Shown: piece after piece, positions 46,753 through 57,586 of the stretch
Numbering within the stretch: the first letter of the stretch is position 1
How the letters are laid out: each line of letters begins with the position of its first letter
Assembly: GCF_022539665.2 (NCBI RefSeq)
Contig: NC_081337.1
Span: 10,967,768-11,031,767 of the forward strand
DNA: 64,000 nt
Reading direction: 5' to 3'
Source of the DNA: Daphnia carinata
Taxonomy: Eukaryota > Arthropoda > Branchiopoda > Diplostraca > Daphniidae
The notes under the pieces: generated by a model
Databases searched by the model: none
What the model saw: only the letters and a program-made list of their open reading frames with translations
What the model was told of the DNA's origin: nothing
Made by a program: the position numbers and the translations under genes

Positions 46753-47821
46753 AATTTCCATGTTCTTACAAACTTTATGTTTGTTTCGAAAATTGTATTT
46801 CCCACCTCCTATTCCGTGGAATTTGGAATGTACAAAGGTTGCTGAAACCGTGATTTTCTTTAAGGTTTGCAGAGATCAAACAATGTTAGCGTTTGTACGC
46901 TAGTTAATCTTTGATTATTTATTCGGTTGCAATCTAATTTCGGATTATATTAGTATTGATATATTGCTAATATCCCGTTTAATAAAGTTCATTTTTCACA
47001 ATTTTTGTTTATTGAACTACCATCGCTTTTTTAAATATAATACAAAAAATAAATGTTTTTCGCACTTAGCCTTGTTCTGTCCACCCTCTTTCATTATTCC
47101 CCCAACCCCCAGTCCATCTCCCATATAGCTTCTTTTTGTCGATACTTATGCCATAGGTAAACACCACTGATTCGTTGGGAATACGGAAACTGAATGAGTT
47201 CCGCGGGGCTTTTGTGGTTGCTGGGAACAAAAATATATGTTACCACGAAGACTAGTTTATTATCATTAACATTTGATAAATAATGTTTATAGGAATAATA
47301 TTACAAACTTAAATTATCGTCTGAGGCAAGGACCAAAACAAAGATTATGTAATTCAATATTGATTCTAATACCATTTATTCCTTATACATTTTCAATTCT
47401 TTTAACAATTACAAAGAGCCCAATAAATATATTAAAATCATAACCTACTGCTATAAATGATTCTGTTCGTTCTTCGTGTCCTGTTTTCACCTTTTGCACA
47501 TTTTCAAGCAGCTATTGATAACCTAATTACACATCACATAATACATTGAGATATAAGGAAGCTTTACACTTTACGTTAACAAAGCTACTAATAATGACAA
47601 ATCAATTTTCTACCATGACGGACTTTTTTTTAAAATGAGAGTCTGTTATTAGTGAAGACACTAAACCTTTTTAAATGAATCTAAGATATTTTTTCTTCAA
47701 ATTTTCCACGATCATGGAAGGCATGCCAGTGTATTTTTCTATAAAACTATCACGACATGGCTGCACATGAAAGAACAAGAGTTTAGCTCATCCATGAGTC
47801 AGTATCAGTCTTTCATACGGT

Positions 47822-49800
47822 AAATTTGCCTTTTTTCTTTAGTTTATTCACTTTATGTTCTTTCTTTTCAGTTTTATTTTTCTTAATGTTGGCTTTTCTC
47901 TTTTTCTGTTGTTATTCCTTTCTCTTTTCCTTTTCTTCGATTCGTTCAGCGCAATTTATGTTACTTTCTGATTTGATCTCGTTCATTAATTGATTTGGCA
48001 AGCAATTCCACATAGTCTTTTACCTATTGCAATACAGAAAGGTTAAAAGTTTTGAAGATCTTACAAATATTTTTGTCAAATTGAAAGTTTACCTGAAAAC
48101 CTTCAGCTATTTGCAGAGCACCATTTCATGCCTGTTTCTCTTCAATGCTTCTTGCATTCTCAGCTTCAGCTTGGCCTACCAAGATATTCATTTTTGGTTT
48201 AAGTTTTATTTTCTTTCATTTTAATCGTTGCCACTTCTGGATATAAAGTGGTCTTTTTCAGAATGGGTGAGGAATTAGATAGTTCTCCAAAATCAAATTT
48301 GCTGGAAACTAGGCAGCCTTCACTGTTAAAAATTGGTGTTGCCAGTGTACTTGCTAGTCTTGGTTCAGGAATTTCTGTTTTAACAAACTCTGAAAGACCA
48401 GAGGTTGATGACACAGATACTGCCTTGGTGGCTCGAGTATGTTTGGCAATTCAGGACCTCTTCTTCTTACTTTTTCTTTTTAATTTCTTCTTCATTCCCT
48501 CTAACTTCCGTTTAAATTGGATTTTCGTTGTCTTATCAGACAATTCCAGCTTTTCCTCTGAAAATCAATGGAATAAACTGGCCGGTCTTCCTTAAATGTA
48601 AATGTTAACACATACCTGTTAAGTGTGAGGCGTTCATTCAGTTTATGTTCTTTCTTCTCAGTTTTCTTTTTCTTAATGTTGGCTTTTCTCGTTTTCTGTT
48701 GTTATTCCTTTCTCTTTTCCTATTCTTCGATGCGTTCAGCCAACTTCTTTTTACTATCTGATTTGATTTCATCTTGTTTCATAATAGATTTAGCAAGCCA
48801 TTCCACATTGTTTTTTACCTATTGCAATACAGAAAGGTTAAAATTATTTAAGATCTTACAAATATGTATGTCAAATTGAAAGGTTACCTGAAAACCTTCA
48901 GCTCTTTGCAAAGCACCTTTTCATGCCTGTTTCTCTTCAATACTTCTCACATTCCAACTTCAGCTTGGCTATCCAAGATTTTCACTTTGGCTTTAAGTTT
49001 TTTTTTATCGTTGCTACTTTTCAATCTAAAGTGTTCTTGTTCAGAATGGGTGAGGGATTAGATAGTTCTCCTAAATCAAATTTGCTGAATACTAGGCAGC
49101 CTTCGCTGTTGAAAATTGGTGTTAGCGGTGTACTTGTTGGTCTTGGTTCAGGAATACCTGTTTTGACAAACTCTGTGGGATCAGAGGTTGATGACACTGA
49201 TGCTGCCTCGGTGGCTTGTGCAAGTTGGGCAATTCAGGACCACTTCTTGTTATTTTTCTTTTTTAATTTCTTCTTTTTCAATTTTTCTAACTTCTTTTAA
49301 GTTTGGTTTTCATTGTTCTATCAGACAAATCCAGCCTTTTCCCTGAAAATAGATGGAATAAGCTGGCCAGTCTTCCTTAAACGTAAAGATTAACACATAC
49401 CTGTTAAGTGTGAGGTGTTAGCTGCTAGACATTCTTCCTGTTCAACACCAACCTTATTGCTATTGAGATCGTCAACTGTAGATACACTTTCAATTGGAAT
49501 GTTGGTCAATAAGCTAGAAATCATGATTTTTTGGGTCCTCATTTCCTATAAATTTTGTTTAGACGACACTTTCAAGTTCTTGTTTTCTCTTTTTCCATTT
49601 ACAAAAACTGCCTCTCATATTATAACCTTTAAACTTTATTATTATATACCTTGATTTCTCAACATTATCACTGATCACTCCATAGATCAAACTATACGAA
49701 ACAAGTCTATTGTTATTTTCTTCAGGGAACGGCATTTTCAAGTCAAATCTAGCGTCAGGACGCCACAAACAATGGCGGACGGTTTTTAACATAAAATTTT
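47822..49800 (-). pseudogene. Decayed multi-exon gene, left arm of palindrome 2
   Basis: Mirror of the right-arm gene, read from the centre outward on the minus strand. The first frame (49559-49792) includes a segment with KMPFPEENNN. Then come two tandem copies of an exon block of about 784 bp encoding SSTSGLSEFVKTEIPEPR-type sequence (48199-48414 is the outer copy). Stops and frame changes occur in every copy. I do not recognise the family. A basic segment before this block vaguely recalls the linker of THAP/P-element proteins, but no THAP motif is present. Confidence 0.4.
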
Positions 49801-49852
49801 AAAAATTTTTAATTCTTTTATTACAAATTCAACAAAATTTAGTTCCTTTGTA

Positions 49853-49888
49853 TAACAATAATAATGAATTATAATAATAGAACAATAA
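49853..49888. other. Central spacer of palindrome 2
   Basis: 36 AT-rich bases between exactly complementary 25-mers. Confidence 0.8.
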
Positions 49889-51960
49889 CAAAGGAACTAA
49901 ATTTTGTTGAATTTAATAAAGCTTTAGCTAAAAGTTTTAATAACAGCTTTCCACAGTCCGCAATTGTTTGTGGCGTCCTGACGCTAGATTTGGCTTCAAA
50001 ATGCCGTTCCCTAAAGAAAATAACAATAGACTTATTGTTTCGTATAGTTTGATCTATGGAGTGATCAGTGATAATGTTGAGAGATCAAGGTAAATAATAA
50101 TAAAGTTTAAAGGTTATAATATGAGAGGCAGTTTTTGTAAATAGAAAAAGAGAAAACAAGAACTTGAAAGTGACGTCTAAACAAAATTTGTAGGAAATGA
50201 GGACCCTAAAAATCAAGAGCCTTATAAAACGCGAGGGTCCATTGACATCGTCGCTCTTAAAAAGCAACTCTCTCCTGAAGAGTTTTTCATTGCTAGCTTA
50301 TTGATCAACATTCCAACTGAAAGTGTATCTACAGTTGACGATCTCAATAGCAATAAGGTTGGTGTTGAACAAGAAGAATGTCTAGCAGCTAACACCTCAC
50401 ACTTAACAGGTATGTGTTAATCTTTACGTTTAAGGAAGACTGGCCAGCTTATTCCATCTATTTTCAGGGAAAAGGCTGGATTTGTCTAATAGGACAATGA
50501 AAACCAAACTTAAAAGAAATTAGAAAAATAGAAGAAGAAGAAATTAAAAAAGAAAAATAACAAGAAGTGGTCCTGAATTGCTAAACTTGCACAAGCCACC
50601 GAGGCAGCATCAGTGTCATCAACCTCTGATCCCACAGAGTTTGTCAAAACAGGTATTCCTGAACCAAGACCAACAAGTACACTGCTAACACAAATTTTCA
50701 ACAGTGAAGGCTGCCTAGTATTCAGCTAATTTGATTTAGGAGAACTATCTTATCCCTCACCCATTCTGAACAAGACCACTTTAGATTCAAAAGTGGCAAC
50801 GATAAAAAAAAAAACTCAAAGCCAAAGTGAAAATCTTGGATGGCCAAACTGAAGTTGAATGCGAGAAGTATTGAAGAGAAACAGGCGTGAAAAGGTGCTC
50901 TGCAAAGAGCTGAAGGTTTTCAGGTAAACTTTCAATTTGACAATGTAAGATTTTAAATAATTTTAACCTTTCTGTATTGCAATAGGTAAAAAACCATGTG
51001 GAATTGCTTGCTAAATCTATTATGAAACAAGATGAAATCAAATCAGATAGTAAAAAGAAGTTGGCTGAACGCATCGAAGAATAGGAAAAGAGAAAGGAAT
51101 AACAAGAGAAAACGAGAAAAGCAAACATTAAGAAAAAGAAAACTGAAAAGAAAGAACATAAACCGAATGAACACCTCACACTTAACAGGTATGTGTTAAC
51201 ATTTACATTTAAGGAAGACCAGCCAGTTTATTCCATTGATTTTCAGGGAAAAAGCTGGAATTGTCTGATAAGACAACGAAAGTCAAACTTAAACGGAAGT
51301 TAGAGGGAATGAACAAGAAATTAAAAAGAAAAAGTAAGAAGAAGAGGTCCTGAATTGCCAAACATGCTTGAGCCACCAAGGCAGCTTCTGTGTCATCAAC
51401 CTCTGGTCTTTCAGAGTTTGTTAAAACAGAAATTCCTAAACCAAGACCAGCAAGTACACTGCCAACACCAATTTTTAACAGTGAAGGCTGCCTAGTTCCC
51501 AGCAAATGTGATTTTGGAGAACTATCTAATTCCTCACCCATTCTGAAAAAGACCACTTCAGATCCAGAAGTGGCAACGATTAAAATGAAAGAAAATAAAA
51601 CTTAAACCAAAAATGAAAATCTTGGTAGGCCAAGCTGAAGTTCAAATGCAAGAAGTATTGAAGAGAAACAGGCATGAAATGGTGCTCTGCAAATAGCTGA
51701 AGGTTTTCAGGTAAACTTTCAATTTGACAAAAATATTTGTAAGATCTTCAAAACTTTTAACCTTTCTGTATTGCAATAGGTAAAAGACTATGTGGAATTG
51801 CTTGCCAAATCAATTAATGAACGAGATCAAATCAGAAAGTAACATAAATTGCGCTGAACGAAACGAAGAAAAGGAAAAGAGAAAACAATAACTACAGAAA
51901 AAAAGACAAACCAACATTAAGAAAAATCAAACTGAAAAGAAAGAACATTAAGTGAATAAA
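49889..51960 (+). pseudogene. Decayed multi-exon gene, right arm of palindrome 2
   Basis: From the centre outward: a frame with TKELNFVEFNKALAKSF; a coding-like segment (about 50190-50402) ending in a GTATGT donor (50408); then two tandem copies of an exon block of about 780 bp starting at 50391 and 51170. Each block shows ACAG/GTATGT, TTTTCAG/GG, TTTTCAG/GTAAAC and GCAATAG/GT junctions that look like introns. Each contains an SSTSGLSEFVKTEIP-type frame (51390-51605 in the second copy) and a Lys-rich segment that may form a coiled coil. Several stops interrupt it. Function unknown. Confidence 0.4.
50391..51949 (+). repeat. Tandem duplication, about 780-bp unit (right arm)
   Basis: The word AACACCTCACACTTAACAGG begins at 50391 and again at 51170. 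The following sequence is clearly similar over the whole unit, with diverged substitutions and small indels. The same duplication is present in the left arm (period about 784), so it predates palindrome formation. Confidence 0.8.
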
Positions 51961-53062
51961 CCAAAGAAAAACAGGCAAATTTATCGTATGAAATAATGAT
52001 ACTGTCTCATGGACGAGCTAAACTCGTGTTCTTTCATGTGCAAGCCATGTCGTGATAGTTTTTTATAACAATACACTAGCATGCTTTCCATGACCGTGGA
52101 AAATTTAAAGAAACAAAATCTTAGATTCATTTTAAAAGGTTTAGTGTCTTCACTAATAACAGACTCCCATAAAAAAAGTTCTTCATGGTATAAAATAATT
52201 ACAATGGATTTGTAATTGTTAGTAGCTTTGATAACGTCAAGTGCAAAGCTTCCTTATATTTCACTGTAGTATGTGTGTGTAATAAGGTAACCAATAGATG
52301 CTAGAAAATGTGCATAAGGGAAAACAAGACACGAAGAACGTAAAAAAACATTTATAATTGCTGGAAAAGCGCGCGTTCTTACCAGAGACGTAGATGGTTC
52401 TCTCGTACTAAAGGTGACGTTATTCTTTAACAAAAGGTTGCTCTGTAACAAAAGCAATGCATTAACTATTTAAGTTTTACTCATAGACGTTCCTAGGCAA
52501 ATCAAATATTCCTGTTTTGCTCGAAATATTTATTGCTTGGGTGAAAAGCGCTCCAATCCCAGTCAGCAGTCACCGCCTAGCTGGCATAGTTATAGCAGTA
52601 GGTTATGATTTTAATACATTAATTTGGCTCTTTGTAATTGTGTGAAGAATTGAAAATGTGATAAGGAAATAAATGGTATGAGAATCAATATTGAATTATA
52701 ATATTCTTTTTTTTTACTTTCAAAACTACTATATAAATTTCACACGATAAGTGCGAAAAACATGTATTTCTTATATTATATTTAAAGCAGCTATAGTAGT
52801 TCAATAAACAAAAATTGTGAAAAATGAACTTTATTTAACGGGATATTAGCAATAGATATATACTAACATAATTCAAAATCAGATTGCTACCGAATAAAAA
52901 AATATAAATTACCTAGCTTACAAACGCTAACATTGTTTCATCGGCAAACCTTATTGAAAGTCACGGTTTCAGCAACCTTTGTACATTCCAACTTCCACGG
53001 AATAGGAGGTGGGAAATATTTTTTGGAAACATGTTAAAGATTGTAGGAATTTGGAAATTTAA

Positions 53063-53215
53063 CGGAGAAAAAGGCCCAGTCCAATGGAGAAAAAGGCCCA
53101 CTTTTCAATTCGGAAAAAGGTGGGCCTTTTTCGTGTGGGCCTTTTTCGTATGGGCCTTTTTCGCGGGCCTTTTTCGTCTGGGCCTTTTTCGTCTGGGCCT
53201 TTTTCTCCGCCAATC
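53063..53215. repeat. 15-bp GGGCCTTTTTC array and hairpin, right end
   Basis: Inverted counterpart of 46608-46752: two inward units, a hairpin (AAAAAGGCCCACTTTT against AAAAAGGTGGGCC), then GTCTGGGCCTTTTTC-type units to 53215. The number and order of units nearly match the left end. Confidence 0.85.
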
Positions 53216-53275
53216 GTACAGAGCACAGTTAATTTCGACGGCAAAAAGTTCAACTTTTTTATTTCAACCTCCCCA

Positions 53276-53639
53276 ACCCCCCTTGCATATTGTCGCCAAA
53301 AAGTTCATTTAGTTCAACCATCTATCAGGCATTTGGTGCAAAATCACAAGAACTCTAGGCTTGTAAGGACGACTCTAACCTTTAGTAATCGAAAACATTC
53401 GATTTGCAAAATAGAGTTCTTCGTTATTAATGTAAGCAGTTTCTTTCAGGCAACAGGTTGTGGTCAGACTTACCGATTAATTTAGTTGTTTTCGGTGCCT
53501 CTCGTATGGCGTTGCCGTATCGGGAATGGTTTATTGAAAGAAACCAAAACTATCACCGGTGATTTAACTGATGAAATGCGTTTAGTTAATTGTTTTTTAT
53601 GTTAGTTTAACAGCGTTTGTGGAGGGCGGTTTTCAAAAT
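53276..53639. other. Unassigned DNA between palindrome 2 and the LINE
   Basis: No recognisable feature. It may include the 3' end of the LINE read on the minus strand. Confidence 0.4.
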
Positions 53640-53689
53640 GAATTTTAACACCAGAGTTCGTATTTTTAGCCTGGTGTGTTTGTCAGAGC

Positions 53690-54200
53690 TTTACGGTGGA
53701 TGCATAAGTATTGGCAGATTTAATCACTGCCCCTTGAGGGACCCCGACAGAAATTTTTTGGTCGGTAGGTAGTGTTTCATCTAATTTGACCAAGACCTAC
53801 CGCTGCAGCAGAAAATTGAGTCATTTCAGGATATGTCCCGTTATCCGTACCTTGCAGATCTTAGAAACCAACCCGGCTACCCACACAAAGTCGTATGCTT
53901 TTTTTACTATCGAGGAATATGCAATGTCTCTTTTTTTACTGAAGTTAAATGTGACGACATTCTTAAGGTCCCATAGATTATCCTGGAGGGAACAACCCTT
54001 ATGAAATCCTGTTTCACCTGTGGGAAGCAGATTGTAGTTTACTAGGCTAGTCTGTCCTTGATAATTCGTTTGAAGCACTTTCCGAGGCAGGCGGTGGAAA
54101 AATGTCTGTACGAGTCCAGATCTTTGCAGTCTTTCCCTTTCTTTAAAACGGGAATTATATTTGAAGTTTTTCATTTTTATGGGAAGTTACCTTTGGGAAG
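53690..54200 (-). pseudogene. LINE reverse transcriptase fragment
   Basis: Frame 53821-54174 contains TGFHKGCSLQDNLWDL, KKAYDFVWVAGLVSKI and ITGHILK, the fingers/palm region of a non-LTR RT (the usual KAFDxVWHxGL motif). Past a stop near 53818 the sequence still reads ISVGVPQGAVI, the conserved GVPQGS-type motif. The catalytic FADD region is not visible, so the domain is truncated as well as frameshifted. Confidence 0.7.
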
Positions 54201-54853
54201 AACAGTGTTGAACAGCCGTAATAGGTGGCTTTTTGCGCTTGTGTGGCTGTTTGAGGCATCTAAGCTGGAGAGCGTTTTGTTGTGGATAAAGTCGGAGCCT
54301 GTTACATTACCCTTTGGGATGTTGAGGGTTGCGCTCAGTTCATCTATTGTGATTTTTTCATGTGGTGCTTCTTAAGTCGTTGATAGCCAGTTTGACTCGT
54401 TACATTAGAGCTCCGGATGTTGCATCCCTTTGGTCCCATGAATTGGAGACGTGGTTAGTAAACTGGATTACGAACCTGTCAGTCAGAGCTTTATGTTTTT
54501 CGGGCAACGCACCAGTCGTTGAGAGGGAGAGGGTTGGTTGGGATGTTCTTCCACGACCTGAAGTTGTTGTTCTTTGCACGTTGTAAGACACCAAATTTTC
54601 TCGTGTTTGTCGACGTATTTTTGTTTTTCACTAATTCTCCCATCATTGATTTCTGCCGTTACGTAGAGTGTTTTATATGGGTTTTTGTCTTGTCTAGATT
54701 CTGTTTGTTTGCGGCTGTAGGTGTTGATAACCATTTCCTGCACACCATGCGACTATTAGCAACGGTTTTGCTACAGTTTGCCATCCACGATGTTTCCGAG
54801 GTTCTTTGGTGATCGCATCGTAGTTTTCCTGGCTTGTTTGTAGATATGCACGA
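54201..54853 (-). pseudogene. LINE ORF2, degraded N-terminal part
   Basis: Between ORF1 and RT, short stretches in shifting frames read like the region before RT (NDWCVARKT, YGCSTLFFPKVTSHKNEK). Stops are frequent. The apurinic-type endonuclease domain expected here is not recognisable. Confidence 0.4.
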
Positions 54854-55460
54854 TTATTCCCTTGTGGGATACGAGAAAACGTTTTTAATATGAAAGCGGT
54901 TGTCTTGGAATTTGGATTTTTTTACCTCAGTCTCAATTTGAGATCTGGAAAGTTTATTTTTAGCTTCGCGAAACGACAAAGTTTGAGAATGAGCAAATTT
55001 TAAGATACGAGCTTTCTTACGATAAGCAGGGTAGTATTTAACGTCTGCATCGTGAAATTTGCTACCACAATTACGCATGTATGTGGGGCTGAGCACGCGG
55101 TAGTCGCGTGTGGCTTGGCGCAGTTTTTGCAGAAAGATTTCTGTTGACAATGTTGAGTAGAATGACGTAGAAGCCAACATTGTTTACAAAGTAGTGGGCG
55201 TTGACTGAGCTCGTTGTGGCGAAAGATTGATTTGCTATCAGAATCTTTACTTGTGGCGGGCACTTAAAGATAAGGATAATAGATTCTGTTTTGGTGAGAG
55301 TTTCTCTATCTTTTCTTAACACTTATGCCTTTTGATCGGTTGGAGTGATGATGACAGGGAGTGGATAGGGAAATGAATGCTGATCTGTAAAAAAGTTGAT
55401 GTCGATGAATAAAGAAGAGTGATTCCGTGGCCGCTTTAGTGGCATCGATTCGAATGGTGG
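54854..55460 (-). pseudogene. LINE ORF1 (gag-like, CCHC knuckles)
   Basis: Three overlapping frames (55322-55071, 55263-55000, 55180-54854) form one nucleic-acid-binding protein. An upstream segment includes IDATKA and LTKTESIILIFKCPPQ, then two zinc knuckles in LLCKQCWLLRHSTQHC and FCKNCAKPHATTAC, then a basic C-terminal tail with RKKARILKFAHSQTLSF. This is the usual layout of Jockey/I-type ORF1. At least two frameshifts disable it. Confidence 0.7.
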
Positions 55461-56652
55461 ACTTCCATATCTAACATGTCTGTGTTCACAGCAAAGAAGG
55501 CATTACACAGCGCAAATTAACCTAGAGGTATTTCTATGGTCTAAGGAGGTTCGAACGCGACTGAAGCTAAAGATGGTTTGAAACGATTTTTCTTAAATCT
55601 TATAAAGGGAAACAAACAATATTTGTACTTGGTGGCCGAAAATGAAACTACCTAAACACGATCGTACTCCTTGCTGGTTTCCACTATTAGGGGGACCGGA
55701 GGAAAAGTAGCAAAGTTTTATTACTGAATCATCCAACCAATAGCTAGCCAGGCCGCTCTTACTTCCCATATTCAAGCTAACATTCTAAACCACCTATACC
55801 CTAGCTAAAACGAAAATGTCTTACAAAATTTCAATAGAAAATCTAACAATCGTTCAGCCTCCATTACCTGTATTGTTGAAACCAGAACCTGATATCACCA
55901 CCTGGAAGATTGCTAGATGACTTGTTGGCTAAGCTTAAGCTGTTAACGTATGTACGAGTAATTCTTTCAATCTAGGAAAGATACAAAGAAATAAATCCTA
56001 ACACAAACATTTGGGTGACACTGATACGATCTCTAATAGTGTCACCTACGGTGGCTGCCCTCACAGGCAAAGCTGTGGTAGGCAAGGGCCTACCTGCCTT
56101 GTGTTTATTGTGTGACGTTTATGTCAGTATTGCGTCGTTCAGTAGTGAGGTCGAAAAAAAGGTTGCTGCATACACACGTAAACATCAACACTGTATGCCG
56201 TCTGCGTCTCATGCTACCCAAAGACTGTGCTGTGCATAATTTTAGGGATTCGTCTGAATAAGAATTTCTATTAAGTAAAACTACAGGTAAAACATTTACT
56301 TAAGTAAGATGTGTTACAATGAATATATGTTGCTGATATGAAATTTTTGGATTGTGATGGTGAAATGATTCGAGATGTATTGTGAAGACCAAACGATTAT
56401 GCGTTAGAGCATCACAATGGATTTGAACCTTCAACTTCTGGCACGCCACCTCTGCTTGCTGACTGGTATATCACTACAGATATTAATTATACAATAAATC
56501 AAATGAAAGGGGAATTGATTTTCCTAGAAAGTGTTACAATGAATTGGTGTAACCGATACGGTATTGTTTTTAAGAAAATGTTTTGGGTTACGTGTTGTAT
56601 AATGGATTTGAACCTAAAAAGGTCTCGTCAGCTATTATTCTAAGGTTCATAT
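55461..56652. other. Unassigned AT-rich DNA
   Basis: No gene is supported. A 9-bp perfect hairpin stem (GGTGACACT ... AGTGTCACC) lies at 56014-56046. The words GTGTTACAATGAAT (near 56311 and 56530) and TGGATTTGAACCT (near 56419 and 56601) each occur twice, and the latter contains a Pol III B-box-like sequence on the minus strand. These may be traces of a tRNA-derived repeat. Confidence 0.4.
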
Positions 56653-56686
56653 TGTAAGGACTCTCAGTAAACTTTAAGCTCAATAA
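56653..56686 (+). repeat. Partial repeat of the Gypsy LTR start
   Basis: TGTAAGGACTCTCAGTAAAC resembles the LTR start at 56687 (TGTAAGGACCCCCATAAACG), making a 34-bp imperfect tandem pair. The LTR could begin here instead. Confidence 0.5.
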
Positions 56687-56957
56687 TGTAAGGACCCCCA
56701 TAAACGTTAAGTTCAGTAAGTAGTTAGATGATGTGATTTATCGCTCTTTGTTGCTGCTTCCCCCTCTGCCTTCCCCCACTGACTATTTTGTCTCTTGTTT
56801 CGTTTTTAAATTACCCTTTTGACGCATAATGGTGGGTCATCGACAGGGCATAAATCAGCTGACCTCGCTTCTCACGTAACACTCTGGTTCCGTTTCGATG
56901 ACCCCCACGCAACTTAGCGTTCCCACGCTGAGTTGGCGTCATCAAGCTAAAGCGTGG

Positions 56958-56995
56958 TATAAGAACCCTCGCGGAGCTGTGCTTAAGAGTCAGTT
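56958..56995 (+). promoter_or_regulatory. LTR core promoter (TATA plus TCAGT initiator)
   Basis: TATAAG at 56958-56963 is followed by TCAGTT at 56990-56995. With transcription starting at the A (56992), the TATA box begins 34 bases upstream, close to the normal arthropod spacing. This would divide the LTR into U3 of about 305 bp and R/U5 of about 440 bp. Confidence 0.6.
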
Positions 56996-57186
56996 CTAGT
57001 TTAGCCCCTCAACCGCATAGTTGTGCAGCGAAGTCTTTGTTGTACTTTGTGTAACTCCGAACTGTCGAAGATCCAATACACTAGTAACGAAGTGCCAATT
57101 CCCGTGTTTTCCACGTCGCTGCTACAAGTCCTCAGCCGAGAAGCCGCTCACCACCCCTTCCGACGCCACCTTCCACATCTAGCACC

Positions 57187-57203
57187 ATGACTTCCGCGTA
57201 AGT
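57187..57203 (+). promoter_or_regulatory. Start codon plus 5' splice site inside the LTR
   Basis: CACCATGAC is a strong start context, and GTAAGT (57198-57203) follows after 11 coding bases. Unspliced, the frame stops after four codons. A spliced transcript could donate this start codon to a downstream exon. No acceptor was identified. Confidence 0.4.
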
Positions 57204-57435
57204 ACCCTCAACGCCTCTTATTCTTCTTAGCTTTCCTGATTAGTGTTCTTTTCATATCCGGGCAGCCGACGTGACTGGCTGCCGGATCCTAACCACCATA
57301 ACTATGCACCACCCATCAAATGACCAGAATATTAGAGTTTAAGTTACTAACCTGACCATCGTCAGTATTGAGTGTTATTTGTGTGCCTTAATCCCCCAGT
57401 CGCGTCAGACGTGACTGGGTCTCGATTATTGCATC

Positions 57436-57451
57436 TGGTGGCAGCGAAGTC
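57436..57451 (+). other. Gypsy primer binding site
   Basis: TGGTGGCAGCGAAGTC begins with TGG, complementary to a tRNA 3' CCA end, two bases after the LTR. I could not name the tRNA with confidence. Confidence 0.65.
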
Positions 57452-57586
57452 AACCGTGACCTCGCCGCTCGAGAACCGACGTGCCCGCTACCAACGAGCT
57501 GTCCTTCTGGAGCGTGTTGCGAACGTTACACATTGCACGTGACTTAAATGACGAAACGTGCTGTGGGTATCAGAAGCTATGCGTGA

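Larger units (their letters stand above)
46545..53275. mobile_element. Palindrome 2: 6.7-kb Foldback-like element
   Basis: The two halves are inverted copies (46545-49852 and 49889-53275, outer ends approximate) around a 36-base AT-rich spacer. The centre is sharp: a 25-base word ending at 49852 (ATTTAGTTCCTTTGT) is followed at 49889 by its exact reverse complement. Arms differ by indels and roughly 5-10% substitutions judged from matching frames. Each outer end carries an array of 15-bp GAAAAAGGCCC repeats. Each arm carries a decayed gene with splice-site-like junctions and an internal tandem duplication. No transposase was recognised, so the class is unknown. Long inverted arms with repeat arrays at the ends resemble Foldback elements. 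Confidence 0.75.
53640..55460 (-). mobile_element. Decayed non-LTR retrotransposon (LINE), Jockey/I-like
   Basis: The minus strand carries an ORF1 gag-like zinc-knuckle protein followed by reverse transcriptase fragments, in normal LINE order. Both are broken by frame changes and stops. The endonuclease was not recognised and the ORF2 5' part is short, so an internal deletion is likely. No poly-A tail or target duplication was identified. Confidence 0.7.
56687..57433 (+). mobile_element. Gypsy 5' LTR
   Basis: 747 bp, TGTAAGGAC ... GATTATTGCA, with TG...CA ends. The right end is fixed by the primer site that follows two bases later. It contains a TATA box, an arthropod initiator and an ATG/splice-donor pair. 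Confidence 0.75.

Noticed and set aside
49559-51605. P-element/THAP transposase identification for the genes in palindrome 2
   Set aside because: Only a basic Leu/Lys segment is reminiscent. The THAP C2CH motif and any transposase core are missing.
56400-56460. tRNA gene on the minus strand
   Set aside because: A perfect B-box-like GGTTCAAATCC is present, but the flanking T stem does not pair and no anticodon arm is convincing.
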